This document shows, one piece after another, positions 10,389 through 22,800 of a stretch of 64,000 bases of DNA. The DNA comes from Grifola frondosa. Taxonomy: Eukaryota; Basidiomycota; Agaricomycetes; Polyporales; Grifolaceae. The position numbers were made by a program, and so were the translations under genes. Positions within the stretch are counted from its first letter, which is position 1; every line of letters begins with the position of its first letter. Location: contig LUGG01000025.1 of assembly GCA_001683735.1 (NCBI GenBank), forward strand, positions 186,001 through 250,000. Reading direction: 5' to 3'. The notes under the pieces were generated by a model. It searched no databases, was not told where the DNA came from, and saw only the letters and a list, made by a program, of their open reading frames with translations.

Positions 10389-13027
10389 TCATGGTGCCTC
10401 GGCAGGCGCAGCTGGAGAAACAACCCCGACAGGTGGTTTGCTCTGAGCTTGCGATTGTGCCTGAGCCTGAGCCTCCGCCTGGAGCTTCACGACCTTCTCA
10501 ATAAGTCCGCTAGCGTACACCACCTCTTCGGAGTTGCTCGCAGCAACACGTTCCAGATACTCCTTGGCCAACGCATAATCCCCTCCGCCATGTATCAGAT
10601 GGTAGCGCGCTACGTAGACGGCGGATTTGGCATACTCAATGACATGCTTGTCTGATAAGAGAAGGCGGCGTGTTTTCCACGGTCAGTACACGGTGAGGCG
10701 CAGATAGAGGGAGAAGGTTTGTAAGATTGCGTCGCACAGCCCAAGGGCAAACCTTGGGCGCAAGGAGACATTAGGAATACGCACTGCCTGCACGACACAC
10801 CTCCACCACGCGCCGGTGATATGCTGCGGCTTCTGCGAATTCGTCGAGGTCGTTATGGAGCTTGGCGAGCTTGAGGCGAATGGTCGTCTCGTGAGGATCT
10901 GCGCCAATAAGCGCGCGCTTCATGCACTCAATTGCTTCCCTCACCCTGGCGCAGCGGAGTGGACGTTAGGACGGTAATAATGCGAAGGCAGAACAGATAA
11001 CGCTTACCGTCCCATCTCCTCATAACACAAGCCCTGTGCTTGCCAGATGCGGACATCATAGGGACTTTTCAAGCCGCAAACAATAGTCAGCGAAGGCAAA
11101 AACTTCAGATGCCGCGAGGCGAGCGCCCATGAAACTACACACCGGAGCGCCGTGGCGTGCTGATAATAATGCAGCGCATATTGATGCATACTCAGTAGTT
11201 CGTTGCCTGTCCAAGACCGTACCACGCCCGATAATCTTTTCTATTGACGTCTATTTTAGAAATGTCGTGCCGCACTCAGCACCGGCATGACGATCAATCC
11301 AGTAAAGCAACCTACCCACAGCCTTGCGATATGCTTTCGATGGCGGCATGGGAGTTCTTCATCTCGACGTACTCGGTGACCCATCAATGTCCAGGCTGAT
11401 AAATACGTCCGATCTAGCTGGGTCGCACGCCTAAAGTACTTGACCGCTTTCTCATGTTCCGCACGTAATGAATAGTAGTTTCCTATGACATTCGAACCGA
11501 AACTTTGTCAACGTCTAGCATGGGTGCAAATGCACAGCCTCGACATCGAAGGGGATACAGATTCAAACCTACCAACTAAACAGCAACACTTCTGGGCGGT
11601 CTTTATCCAGAGCAAGGAAGTCGTGTGCCAGCCTGGAGAGTAGGAGAGTATTCTCAGCGACGTACAGGATGTTCGAGTACACGTCAATGTCGTCTATTCT
11701 ATAGGGGTCGATGGCGAGAATCTTCTTGAACTGCGCTTCCGCTTGTCCGAAGTCTAACGGCAAAAGGCGAATCACAGAATCCATTGGTGTCAATGGCGGA
11801 TGTGAACAACAGAATGTAAGAAAGAACAAACCATGCATATAGTAAAGCACGTTGGCGCGAAGAGACATGATCCAAAGGCTCCGAGGAAAAAAATCTTCGG
11901 TGAGGAGTCTATCACATAAACCTAACTCATTATCAGAAGGATTATTCAGACTGTTCAGGGTCTTGATCTGGAACATTTGAACTAGCGGATGAGTAGGAGG
12001 GAGAGGAATTAAGGGTAGGAAGGGAAGACAACTATACATGGATTGACTTTAGCTTTCTCCATATGGCAGCAGGAATTGAAATCACCTCTTCTCCATCGCC
12101 AAGACATTCTCAAGAACGGTCATGCTGCCCAATTCCACGGATACGCGGCAATTGATAACAATGCGCACTCTATTGCCTCTTCGCGTCTCGAAAAGACGGC
12201 GTAGAAACAATGCCTTGCTATGGACAGGATTAACAACACAGCATTTTTTTCTCAGCACTTCGTAACGCACAGGAACAAGAGCCATGGATTCGTCGCATTC
12301 CTCACCATCTCAAGGAGGTCAAGCAAGGATGCGTTTACTGGTATCGGTGGCTGATTTCGAGAGTCTGCAGACTGGCTCAGTTGAAGTAAGTTTCATCGCA
12401 CGAGACTAATGACTTACTGTCCAGTTTGTACCAGTCTCTCACGCTTTCTTCTCACTTGCCTTGGAGCATACGATTCTTTAATACTGATTTGACGCGATAC
12501 AATCTGGACAGAATTACCAGATATTGACTGTAAATGCTGAGAAAACGGGCCTTAGAACTTTTACACGGCTGCAGCCAGTGTACCGCTCTCAGAAATTCCC
12601 GTGTTTCAACAAAAGCTCTTGCTGTAGCAATGCAATCTTCATCAAGAGCTTCCCATTCCGCTTCCTGCTTGAGGACATCCGCAGGCTGCGAACGTAGAGG
12701 TGGAGCATGTGGGTGGCGTGGCTGGGGTGGTAGATACCGAGCCAGGACCCGGCGCAGGAGCCGAAGCGAGCATAGCAGCAGAAGAAGATGTGGAGGTATG
12801 GTGATTGGTTACGTGCGTTGATGGCTGCGGTTGCCGACTTTTGGACGACGACACAGATAGGAGGAGTTCGGATGCCCTGGCGCATAATTGAAGCGGTATC
12901 CATTGATACCGAAAATGAGAAAGGGTGCTCACCATTTGGACGCGAAAGATAGGCCTCTCTCCGAACAGTCGCGTACCGCGTTCCTCAGAGCCACCACCAT
13001 CTCGACATCCACAGTCATGGAGGCCAT
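10389..13027 (-). CDS. CDC23: Anaphase-promoting complex subunit CDC23/APC8, with several frame breaks
   Basis: TPR subunit of the APC/C ubiquitin ligase. Starts [28 protein letters not shown] (split here). Family landmarks in order: [148 protein letters not shown], then a Gln/Ala tail. Exons 13027-12933 and from 12876 are clear, and a 52-nt intron follows the SAPAPGPGS segment. Single-base breaks: 12441 (-1), 12191-12194 (+1 in A4), 12121 (-1, Trp codon), 11585 (+1), 11375 (+1), 11331 (+1), 11204 (-1). Conserved sequence resumes in the new frame each time, so I treat this as a functional gene in a noisy sequence. Head-to-head with ALG14. Confidence 0.88.
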
Positions 13028-13422
13028 GTCTACAAGCTTGCTTTGTGCCTAAATAAGATAACTAAATTTGAGTCAATGCTGGCTATGCTTGAAAACGCGT
13101 TGAGGTGGAAGAGACACAGTTCCCGGAGTCAAGGATGCCACACGGTCTTCCCGGCCAGCGGGAACGTTGAACTCCGCCACAAGTCTTACAAAACGGGAAG
13201 TTCCCACAAGTCACGCGTGATACGCTCTTGGGCAGCGAGAACGAGACTCCAGTTCGCGAGTTTAATAGCATTCTACCCTTCGACTCCGTGAGTTTCTCAG
13301 TAGGTTGATCATTCGTTGTGATTTATATCCTCGAAACTCGTTTGGCATTCTGCAGTGCACTGTCTTAGAGCGGTGCGTACTCTCGAACTGGTTATATAGT
13401 TGAACAATCCCTAAAGTTCCCT
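13028..13422. promoter_or_regulatory. Shared CDC23/ALG14 upstream region
   Basis: 395-bp spacer between two divergent start codons. It must hold both promoters. No TATA box or other element was recognised with confidence. Confidence 0.5.
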
Positions 13423-14370
13423 ATGTCTCGTTGTGGAAGGATGCATCTCTTGCTCTGGTGTGGACTTCTAGGGGCTGCAATAAGCACGCTTGTGCGACTG
13501 TGTTCCCTGAAACCCAGAGCAATGCCTGCCAAGAAACTTGCGCGCAAGCGCTCGGATAGATGTAGCTTGGCCGTATTCCTCGGCTCGGGTGAGTTCTTAT
13601 GCGATTATATCAATATGCGAATCACTACAACTCTGTCCGATCAGGAGGACATACCAGCGAGGCTTTGATGCTTATATCCGCCCTTGATTTTGACCGCTAT
13701 TCTCCTCGTACATACATCATCAGCCACGGGGACGTACTTAGCACTCAAAAAGCCGTCGACTTGGAGTCGGATAAAGCCGCCGACTCTGCTTCATATACAG
13801 TCTGTACCTTCTTCTATCTCGGAACTTTCCAGCATCTCAACGGAGGACTCCATTTTTGTCGAATCAGCGCACATTGTCCGATAAACCATATACCTTTGTT
13901 ACTATCCCACGAGCACGCCGTGTTCACCAATCCCTCCTCACCGCCCCCATCACCACGGCCATATCTCTCGCTGTCAGCGTATACCATATTTCTCTAATAC
14001 CTCTGATTTATGGCCCTCCCTTTGCTGATGTGCTTATTCTCATGGTCCTGGCACATGCTTTGTTCTCTGTGTGGCTGCTTATTTGAACAGGGTATGTGCA
14101 CCATCCTTCAAGTTCATGGCATTTTCTGAGAATGATAGCGCTTAAAACAGTTTCTTGGGATGCCGTCGCCAGAGTTGATTTATATCGAGTCATTTGCTCG
14201 TGTCAAATCCTTATCTCTATCTGGCAAGATTCTTCGACCTCTTGTCGACCGGTAATCTTACATTCTCCTCTGCGAAGCTTGATATCTCACACCTGCGTAG
14301 GTTCGTGGTTCAGTGGCCCGACCTTTTGAGAGATGGTAAGAGAGGAGAATGTCGTGGGTGGCTTGTGTGA
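13423..14370 (+). CDS. ALG14: ALG14, membrane anchor of UDP-GlcNAc transferase
   Basis: ER membrane protein that recruits Alg13 to add the second GlcNAc to dolichol-PP-GlcNAc (N-glycan precursor). N-terminal hydrophobic anchor (LLLWCGLLGAAISTLV), then the glycine-rich LGSGGHTSEAL loop, YIISHGD, PRARRVHQS, IYGPPFADVLIL, GMPSPELIYIESFARV, and VVQWPDLLRDGKRG to the stop. Exons: 13423-13588, 13645-13799, 13868-14091, 14151-14251, 14301-14370, all GT-AG with matching phase. One base is missing at about 14042, where the expected NGPGTCF begins. Restoring frame there gives the conserved GPGTCFVLCVAAYLNRFLG. Length near 215 residues fits the family. Confidence 0.92.
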
Positions 14371-14780
14371 CAGATGTTGAGGTACGCATTTCGACCCGTA
14401 TTTTTAGGATTCGAAAGACATTCTTCATTGCTGCTTTTGCTTGGTCTATTGCCTTCATCGTGCGCTATTGAAGGGCGTTCGTTTGTTGGTCCACATGACT
14501 TCCTAACGCCTTATTGATGGCATTCCCACTTCGACTCTATGGTCTGTCTTACATCTCCTTCTGTCGTGAGGGAGAATTCTTCCCCCTATATGCAGAGGTG
14601 TATCACTGCTTGCAGAAAACTACATACGTCCTCCCTACTTGATAATAAAGCACACTGATCATTCGGGGAAAAGTTATACAACACAGAAGATTCACTTATG
14701 GAAGACGAAACAAGCAGAAGGTGATGTATGTCACCAACAAAGCAACATGAACCGTATTTTCATTCTAAGATGAGCAATCC
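14371..14780. other. Intergenic, tail-to-tail
   Basis: 410 bp between converging ALG14 and U2AF35 genes. No coding signal is recognised. Confidence 0.5.
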
Positions 14781-15698
14781 TCACTTCCGGGTCCACCTGT
14801 CCTCTCCTTCGTTACGGCCGCGCTTAGAGGGACTAGCACTACGGCCTCGTCCAGCCTCTCGTTTGCCAGGCTCCCATCCTCCACCACCACCGGTCTGTTG
14901 GGGATGCAGACGTCTCTCTAATCGCTGTCCGTGGCGCAGCGAGGAGACGAGGTCTTTGGACGCCAGACGTAGATGCATGAAATTACAGAAGCCGCCACGA
15001 TTGCACTCCCCATTTTCGTTCTGCCGACAGCAAGCTTCACGGAAGTCCGTTACGGGAGACAGTTCCGCATAAAGTGGTCGACCTGCAGTATAGGTATTAG
15101 GGCACTGGGACATCACAAATCCATGAGAGGCACATACCTGCATACCAGCGGTCATTGAGATTATCGACTGCGGCCTGTGCCTCCGTCTCCCATTCGTATC
15201 GAGCATAGACATTACCAATGAGATGGTCTCCAACGTTGTCACATACCTTTAGAGAATGCGTCAGTTAGCGTGTAGTGAACGCATCAAATCTTGAGTTACG
15301 CACATGGAGCTCTAGCAAGTGCCCAAACTTCGCCAACTCGCAGTATAAATCCTCGTAAACAGCGTCGAAACCCTCCTGCAACTCCTTCTCGGTCTTGTTG
15401 CACACGGGTCATGCGCAGGATTATGGTACACGTTCGGAAGGAGGATGGTTTGTGAGAAGGCAGGCTTAATGTGTTTTCGCGAGCAGCGATCACCGTGACG
15501 GCATGCACCAATCTGCATAAAAGTAAAGTAAGTAAACGATCAAGCTCGAAGAGTGCGGAAAACATTCCTTATAGTAAAACGAGCAATTGACGCGATCCTG
15601 CTCCGTTCCGAAGATATTTGCCTACATCAAACCATCGAGTTTAGGACAACTTGTGATGAAGCCTGTATCAATGCAATACTTACCAAGTGAGACGCCAT
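14781..15698 (-). CDS. U2AF1: U2AF small subunit (U2AF35/U2AF1)
   Basis: Splicing factor that reads the AG at 3' splice sites. Order: [20 protein letters not shown] (start), first CCCH zinc finger ([13 protein letters not shown]), a U2AF-homology RRM ([39 protein letters not shown]), [20 protein letters not shown], second zinc finger ([20 protein letters not shown]), and a short Gly/Arg/Ser tail. The first exon is only MASHL (15698-15684). Two anomalies: the donor after SFYYK reads AAG/GAATG at 15567 with its T missing, and one base is lost in the G-run at 15406-15408 (frame break before [12 protein letters not shown]). Both fit the indel pattern of the window. Confidence 0.92.
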
Positions 15699-18285
15699 AG
15701 TTGTGGAAGTCGGTTGCACGAAACTGTAGTAGTGGACAAACCAACCTAACTGGGCGCTTATATAGGTGGCTGAAAATAATGACTAATCAACTTATTAAAC
15801 TCACTTGGAAGCGCCACGGGCATACTTTCCAGGATCTTCGCGTATGTTCCTTCATCCTCTCTTATTTCGGTGTGACTTTCGGCCCACGAATAAACACATA
15901 TTCTGGATAATTGTGTTGAAACTTTCAATGGAAGGTGCGCAACGAAAAGCCTGTTGTGCGGCCTGCCTGTGATAATGATGCACAGGTGTATGCGTTCTGA
16001 TTCTTATGAACCATAATGAGCTCGTGGTCAAACCATCTCAGCCTACGTACTTTTCCGAAATTTCGGTTATGCCTGGATCATGGCTATGAAGGCACAAAGC
16101 GATTTATTAAATCGGCTTTAATTGTCGTTCGACAAGATCATCTGAAATATTAAATCTCATTATACATGCTGAATCATCCCCGTTTCTTTCTAATGCAGTG
16201 CAATCCACCCCAGATCTAAGGGTCTCGTGAGTTATATATCATCGTGTTGGTGCTGGGTTTCACACGTAAAACTAATTTCAGGGTGTCTTCTTTTTGTCTC
16301 AGTTAAAGAAACACTCAGACGTGTGAGTATTGCGCAACAATTCACAACAGTCCGTTGCGTGAACTTACTGCTCAATTGAAAGTGATCAAAGTTGGGTACG
16401 TGAAAGCGGAAGACCGCCTTCTTGAATCGCTCCCGTCGGCGGACTTCGTTTCTCATCAGTTGCATTATACTTCCAGGAACACTTCCTATCGCCATTTCCA
16501 CATTGGTTACTACTCATGATTGTTTGGAGGCTGTGTAGATTCGAGAATCTGATTGTATTCCCCACAAACCAAGTGTATTCGATACCCTTTGATTCACGAA
16601 GGTGAGACCCCAAAAGCCTTTTGTAATTATTTCTCAGGTTTTGCCGACCATACAGTCTCCCCTTCACGGGAAATGACATGGACACTTATGAAAAAGGGCG
16701 TGATTCTGGACCGTAGGGTCTGTCGCTGTCCATTATCCGGCATCATCGTCGACAACCTCGAACCAATGATACCGCCGTCATTAGCGACAGCATCGACCTT
16801 TTGTGCCGAGAACCATCTTTTTCTGAACACATCTTTGGCCCGGTTGACATAGTAGGCTCCTTGTTCATTGCTACCTCATTGGGGATGATTGTGCTGCCAC
16901 TGACCTTCTAATTCGGTGTTACTTGACGCCTTACGGGGGCCGAGAATGATTGTTCCTTCGGGGAACTTGCGCATTCGTGCACATAGTATCGTTGATGAGG
17001 AAGAGGCGTCTCACTGCACAGCCCATACGAATCTTGTCTGACACATCGTCCGGACATTCAGCCTCAACGAATTCATGGAATGGTCCCAACTTTGGCAATT
17101 ATCGACCGACGATTCCAATAGGCTACCCCACAAAGCTCTTGGCCGGTCTTGGCATGCGAAAACGGTATTATTCTCTTCTCTTTCGTTCAAAGTTCGTGAA
17201 GTTGGAGTGAGGCAATCTCCAGCCCCACCGTTATCTTTCGTCTGGACCATTGTCGTGATAACCTCACGTTCAAAGGAACCAAGCGAAGGATTGATCATGA
17301 GCTCCGATACGTAATTTCCCGACAGCTGCACAATACAGGTGCCGGGAGGGTAACGTTCAGCCGGTTCCCACTGGTAACAAAGTGCTGACAGACAGCATTA
17401 TCGGTGAGGAAGTCTCACGCTGAAGCACTCATAATACCGTCCAGCAATGCCTGCTGCATTTTCGCTTGCATTGAAACTTTGCCGATATTACGTCCTGATG
17501 ACCTTTGTAAATATTGCAGTATAGCGCCTTTGCTTACGTGAGTCAACGTCGGCGAATATGGTGGGTATCCTTCCTATGGTCAGGAACATCGTCCTCGAAG
17601 TGACGCCACCACGAGGCTCACACAGTCATGTATCGCTGGGCGACTAGTTAGCATCTGATGGTGGAGAGTACCCATCGCACAGTCCGAATGCCCAGATGTT
17701 CAACATCAATGATTCGACCGACGGATATGTATTCATCAACGGAGAGGCCAAGTGCAACCACAAATGAATAAGGCTTATCTAGATGGCGGGGTTCGATATG
17801 ATTTAGGCGAATGTTCGGAGAGGCCTGGCAGTGACATGTAGGCTCTAGCTTGGAATATATATGTTCATTCGTTTCCGTTATATAATCAAAACACCGTTGG
17901 ATCCATTCCAAAGTTCAGCTAACCCACGACGGAGTCAAATAAATGTCAAATAAATGATCCCTTCAGACTGTCTTCAGATTATTCATATATGTATTTCTGC
18001 TTATGTTTGTCATTGCGAGTCGGGGCTCAGATGATCTGCGGGACCCGCGAGGTGATCGAAACCAGATATCGATTTGATGCGATCTGGCTATACAATCTTA
18101 CGCCATTGACGCAACACTTTTCGCAGTGGGAGCTCCGAGGTAGTCTAAGATAATGGATTCGCAGGGAACCTGATACAGCGATATAATTAAAGTAAGTTAG
18201 ACTAAATCTGTACAACCAGAAAATTTCAAGTCTGTACAACAAAAATAACCAAATACAAGAGATAGGCGATAGGCGATCGTACATT
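15699..18285. other. Gene-poor 2.6-kb region
   Basis: No gene recognised. Minus-strand fragments with coding-like composition lie at 16232-16501, 16627-16830, 17011-17331 and 17648-17911 (for example LPKLGPFHEFVEAECPDDVS in one frame near 17090), but frames break often and no family is recognisable. This could be a decayed gene or a gene too damaged by indels to read. A 23-bp direct repeat lies at 17933-17955. Confidence 0.35.
17933..17955 (+). repeat. Direct repeat, 11 nt x2
   Basis: The unit gtcaaataaat occurs twice in tandem in non-coding sequence. Confidence 0.8.
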
Positions 18286-19866
18286 CTATAGACCTCCACC
18301 CGGCTGCGACCAATATTCTGCCTGACGCCGTGGAGGCTCCCATGACATGAAAGAATCTTCCCAGGTAGGACTGGGGTATGGTGTTGACTGTTTAATGTCC
18401 CACGCTCGCAGAGACTGCAATGCGTTGGGGGAGATAGAGTGCGGGGCAGGACGAGGAATGAGCATAGATTGCGTGAATACAGTATTCGTCGATGGTAACG
18501 GCAAAGGTCGAGCCTGGCTTTGGTTTCGGTAAGGCATGAGTTCTGGAGGTGAAACAACGTTCCCCAATGCGCTCCTGGAATGCAAGAATAATGAGTGACT
18601 GTAATCTCCCGAAGAGAGGCCCACCCACGTCGTGAACTTGTCCAGTTCCACGATGCCTTTGTGCATCAAACAATTGGTGCTCGGCCCATGTCTCGCATGA
18701 CGCGAAAGGGTATCTGCAGCCTTCCGCAGACGCAGCGACAGCTCGAGGACAGTGTTATAGCTCGAATGGTCGTGTAACATCCGCAGTGTTCATTAAGAGA
18801 ATTATTGTGGCATGCGTCCAACGATGGCACATCGGCGGCGGTCATCAGCCGATCGAATATATTGCCAAAGGCGCCATCTTCGAATGCCGAACCGTCCACC
18901 GTATGGCACGACGACAATAACGAGGACAGATCGTATTCGGACCCCAGTGTGTTCTGGTCTGTCATGATAGAGAACGGCGCGTCGAATGGAGAGTGTGCAA
19001 TTGGCGATGGTGTATTGATTGGCGAGGGACTGCCGAGTGCTGAAGCACTGGATGATGAGCATGAAGAGGCAGTATCAAGGAACGGTGACCGTGGCAATGG
19101 TGAAGGCGAGGAATGTCCGGATTGTTTATTGGCCTCGGGAACGGTGAGATGGGTGACAATACGTGGAGGTGACTTCGAGGGCGTGGACATTGAGACGGTC
19201 GAAGGTCCTGCATGGCAAGCCACGTCTATTGGGCCCTCGCTGGGAGTCTTGTCATCGATGTTCAGCACGGCAGATTGTACCCAACGAGGATGAGGTTTGT
19301 TCTTCAACTGGTCACGGAGCATCAGGAAATACTTCTCTTAAATTGTGCGGAATATTACCTCGCGGATAACACTCTCCAACTCCGCAACCCTCTTCTGCAG
19401 TCGTGAGGCCTCATCCTGAGTGTCAGGCCTTATGGATCGTGAGTGATGAGGCGGTGAAGGATGGTCGTATTATGGGGCATACCTTTGAGTTGGGTCGTCG
19501 ACTTCGTATACACAAAGACCGGTCTGGAATCAAGCGATTAATTGAAAATATTCAAGCACCGCGCACGATGAACATACCAAGCCTAGTTGCGTGCATCGGC
19601 CGCAGGGTCTTTTGCGATCACACTAGCGGAAGATGCGAGATTAGAGATGGGCGATACATAGTCGGTAAGGTGTATTACCATTCGTTTGGAGGTATGGCAA
19701 TTGAGACATGACTGAGTTGTTCGGTTTCGCCGCTTTCCTGCTCAGCAGTCAGAGGAAGCTGCAGTGAAGGAGGGGTCGTGGACGAACGTCTATGATCGTC
19801 CTCTGCGGTGCGCTTGGCGGCGTCTGTTGTAGACCTCTTCTTACGAGTGGCGGATTCTGTAGACAT
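18286..19866 (-). CDS. Second Zn2Cys6 transcription factor
   Basis: Nuclear regulator with N-terminal zinc cluster. The basic lead is MSTESATRKKRSTTDAAKR, followed by CLNCHTSKRMC, DRKRPCGRC and, across an intron, TQLGLTGLC (spacing C-x2-C-x6-C-x5-C-x2-C-x8-C). VYEVDD and a short coiled coil (EASRLQKRVAELESVI) follow, then a long Ser/Pro-rich region. A late conserved segment is HCGCLHD followed by SYNTVLELSLRLRKAADTL, typical of an agaricomycete regulator subfamily. Breaks: one base lost at 19737-19738 just before the finger, and one at 18776-18777 inside GCL-H. An intron after LDKFTT joins to SALGNVVSPPEL. Stop at 18286. Targets unknown. Confidence 0.82.
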
Positions 19867-22800
19867 GGTACAGGAGTGGGGAAGTAGATGAGCAGAAGGA
19901 TGATCGCCCGAACTTCATCTTATATCAGAGGCGGAAAGGCAATGTCTTGGCATTGACACCATTGAGGATACGAAATAGCCGCATCTATGGCAAGCCGAAC
20001 TGGGAAGCACGTCGGGAATTCACGCATGTGTCCCGAGAAAGAGATTCGACAGCGAAGGGGGGTAAGCGCACGCCGAGGCTAACTCTCTATCGCAGTGGGA
20101 AGGCGCATGGAAACTGACCGCAGCGTGGGAGTGGGGAACGCGGTAAAGATGTCGACAGATACCACCCGGCTATACGTCGCAGACGTACATGAAAAACGGC
20201 GGTCTTCCTACATTATTCAGTATTAAATGTTGATATGCGGGATATGCCAAGAATTGAATGTACTATCGACTCGGAGCACGCACATCGTGATACCCACGTC
20301 AACCAAAAGTCATCATCGCCCAGGCTCCGCCACCAGACCCTGGACACCATCTCATTCTTCCTTCGCTCCAGATACTTATTCAGAACGTCGGTCACATTAC
20401 AGGCCATTTCATCCAACTGCGCAGGCTGATGCGCATGGGTGATGGGCCAAACTTACCAGACTGTCCTCACCCCGTACTCAATTATATGTAGCTGCGCACG
20501 AGTCGCGAGCTATTAACGTGGTTGAAGGTGCCTCCACAATGCCTATCCAGCCAAACTTTACCACACGCCGAGTGCCAGAGTTCACATGTCCGGCAATTTT
20601 GTGTGACAGACGCGATCTGTCTCGACCTTGGGCTTGAGCTTGAACGCCGGTGTTCTCCAAATCAGATCTCTTATGGAAGAACTTACGCCACGCACTTGGA
20701 CCACCGACGGTGACGGAAGTTCTCAGAGGCACAAGAAGGTAGCTCTGCACATGCAAGCTCGCATGGCGCTTGATTGTCGAAAAGAAGTAATGTCCTATGG
20801 CAGACGGCTTCGTCGAATGCGATAGTGGTGAATCTACAGCCAAGCCCCGCTTGTGAAAGCGAATAAACACTCGGGAACATGCTTTTCCCGGGACTGCGCT
20901 TCGCTCGCGGAAACATTCCCAGCGTGCGTCTTCGGATGCTCCTCCCATGAAAGGATAGTCCAATCCCGAATTCGCACAGCAATAGTGCTATCACCATGCC
21001 GGCGGCTATATATACGCTTGTCGTACTCGGTTATAATGATGCGCGCTCATGCTTGCGCTCCTTGATACAGCGCAACCGCCTTCGAGGTCCAAAAATGTGT
21101 TCTATAAGGCCTTGTCAGAAATCCACTAATACGCTAATAAATTACAATCAGATTCAATGGAACACCACTGTGCGTGCAGCCCGTCGTCCTACCACGAGAT
21201 GATAAACTGTCTGCCTACGTACGAAATGGACCCTCCAAATCGCGCGCAGGGCTTAACATTAGTTTGAGGCGGTGGCGTTGTCCATGAAAGTACATTTATT
21301 ACACCGGATCCGAATATTTCGCGAATGCTCACCTAACATTATCCACTTTAGTGCGCCGCCACACGATGATAGAGCAGAAAAAGAGACCTAACATCAAAAG
21401 GGACACAACGATCGTTCATGCAGTTTCGCCACAACAATTGTTACGAGGGGAGCAAAACTCCCCAGAACAGCATGCATTAAGAAGATTTGAACAATATGAA
21501 CCAGTACAAGTTTGAGTCTGGAAAAACGAAACCGCTGGCACTTGAAACCAGCATCGTTGAGCTGCACAGCCTTTAGTAGGAGGTCCCACATAGATATACT
21601 GAAGCGGTCAAGGGTTTCCCGAATGTATACCATCATCAACAGCAGTCAAAAGGCACAGCATCTGGAATGACGTTGTCCTGGGGTTCCGGGGCGGCGCGTC
21701 CGCGACGCACGAGCCGACATTCGGATTGCCTAGGGACCTGACCACCCATTGCCAAGATACTTGGCCGACCATCTCTTGGCCATCTTCCCAGCGATCTTCG
21801 CTGTGAAGTGAGACGGACCTTGATCAGGCCGGTTGGAACGCGTGATTCAGATTTGAGACGTACCGAGCGACTCGCGGTTGACGCGACTGGTGTGCAGAAC
21901 GTCGGGTGACCTTTGCGGGTCACAAAACGTCACCAGGAGCAGCGGTGCCAGAGTTGATTCGACACAGCATGCGTCAAATAAAGCACGCCATCCGTTCTAA
22001 TGCTGCTTCCAAGTTCTTGTATCTCCACACGGTGTGAGGTGAAAGGTCACTGAAGGAATCATAGATGTCCATCTTCCAAGGAGTCCAAAAAGCAGGGTAA
22101 TCGCCAAGCCGATCCATTCCGATAGTCATAGTGCAGAAACACATTTTCGACAACTTTGCCTGTGGAAGTCGAAGCTCTGCACAGGTTTGCATAAGTCGGA
22201 CCGATTGATTTATCGCCGTGTGTGCCATTAGCATTACGGAACCCACGTGAAACCCAAAGTGGGAGGACGACCGATATAAGTACCTTTTCATGATGGACAT
22301 GCCCGAGATAAGATCTTTGTTCTATAGAAGTTCGGGGTTAATAATAAGTCAAATAATAATAAGTCAAATGGACTAAACGCAACAGAAGCATGATGCTTAC
22401 AGGCCTCTTCATCCTAGCGGAGACGACCACCAGCCAACCCGTCCGCAAAAGCCATATAGTGGAAGCGGGTACCGCAATGATTCAATCGATGACATTTGAC
22501 GGACGGGTGAAAAAGCTACAAGGGTCAGCGGATTGGTCCCAGCGGTGCGAACTGATCAGAAATCGGACGGTGCTGGTATCTCTTGGCAAATTCTAAAGAG
22601 CAGGTGCACTGACAGGGAATCAAATCGATAGAAAACAAGAACAATGTCCACCGCAATTCCTTGCGCTGGAATTGTCGGATGAGGTTGCTACAAGGTTTGC
22701 CAAGGATTCAGAACAGACTTGAAAGATTGCCTGACATTGACTATTGTTCAAGGAATTTGCAGAATTCCCTTGAGATTCCCCATGAGGGAGTTCCTACGCG

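Noticed and set aside
12680..12735. Apparent frameshift in the Pro/Ala-rich part of CDC23
   Set aside because: A 52-nt GT-AG intron (GTATCT to TTCGCAG) explains the frame change exactly.
13800..13867. Frame change in ALG14 after SASYT, with an open frame continuing in two other frames
   Set aside because: A 68-nt GT-AG intron joins SASYT to RTLSDKPYTF in phase.
22340..22369. AT-rich 15-nt repeat considered as part of a mobile element or origin
   Set aside because: Only two copies, no terminal inverted repeats, no target-site duplication or transposase nearby.
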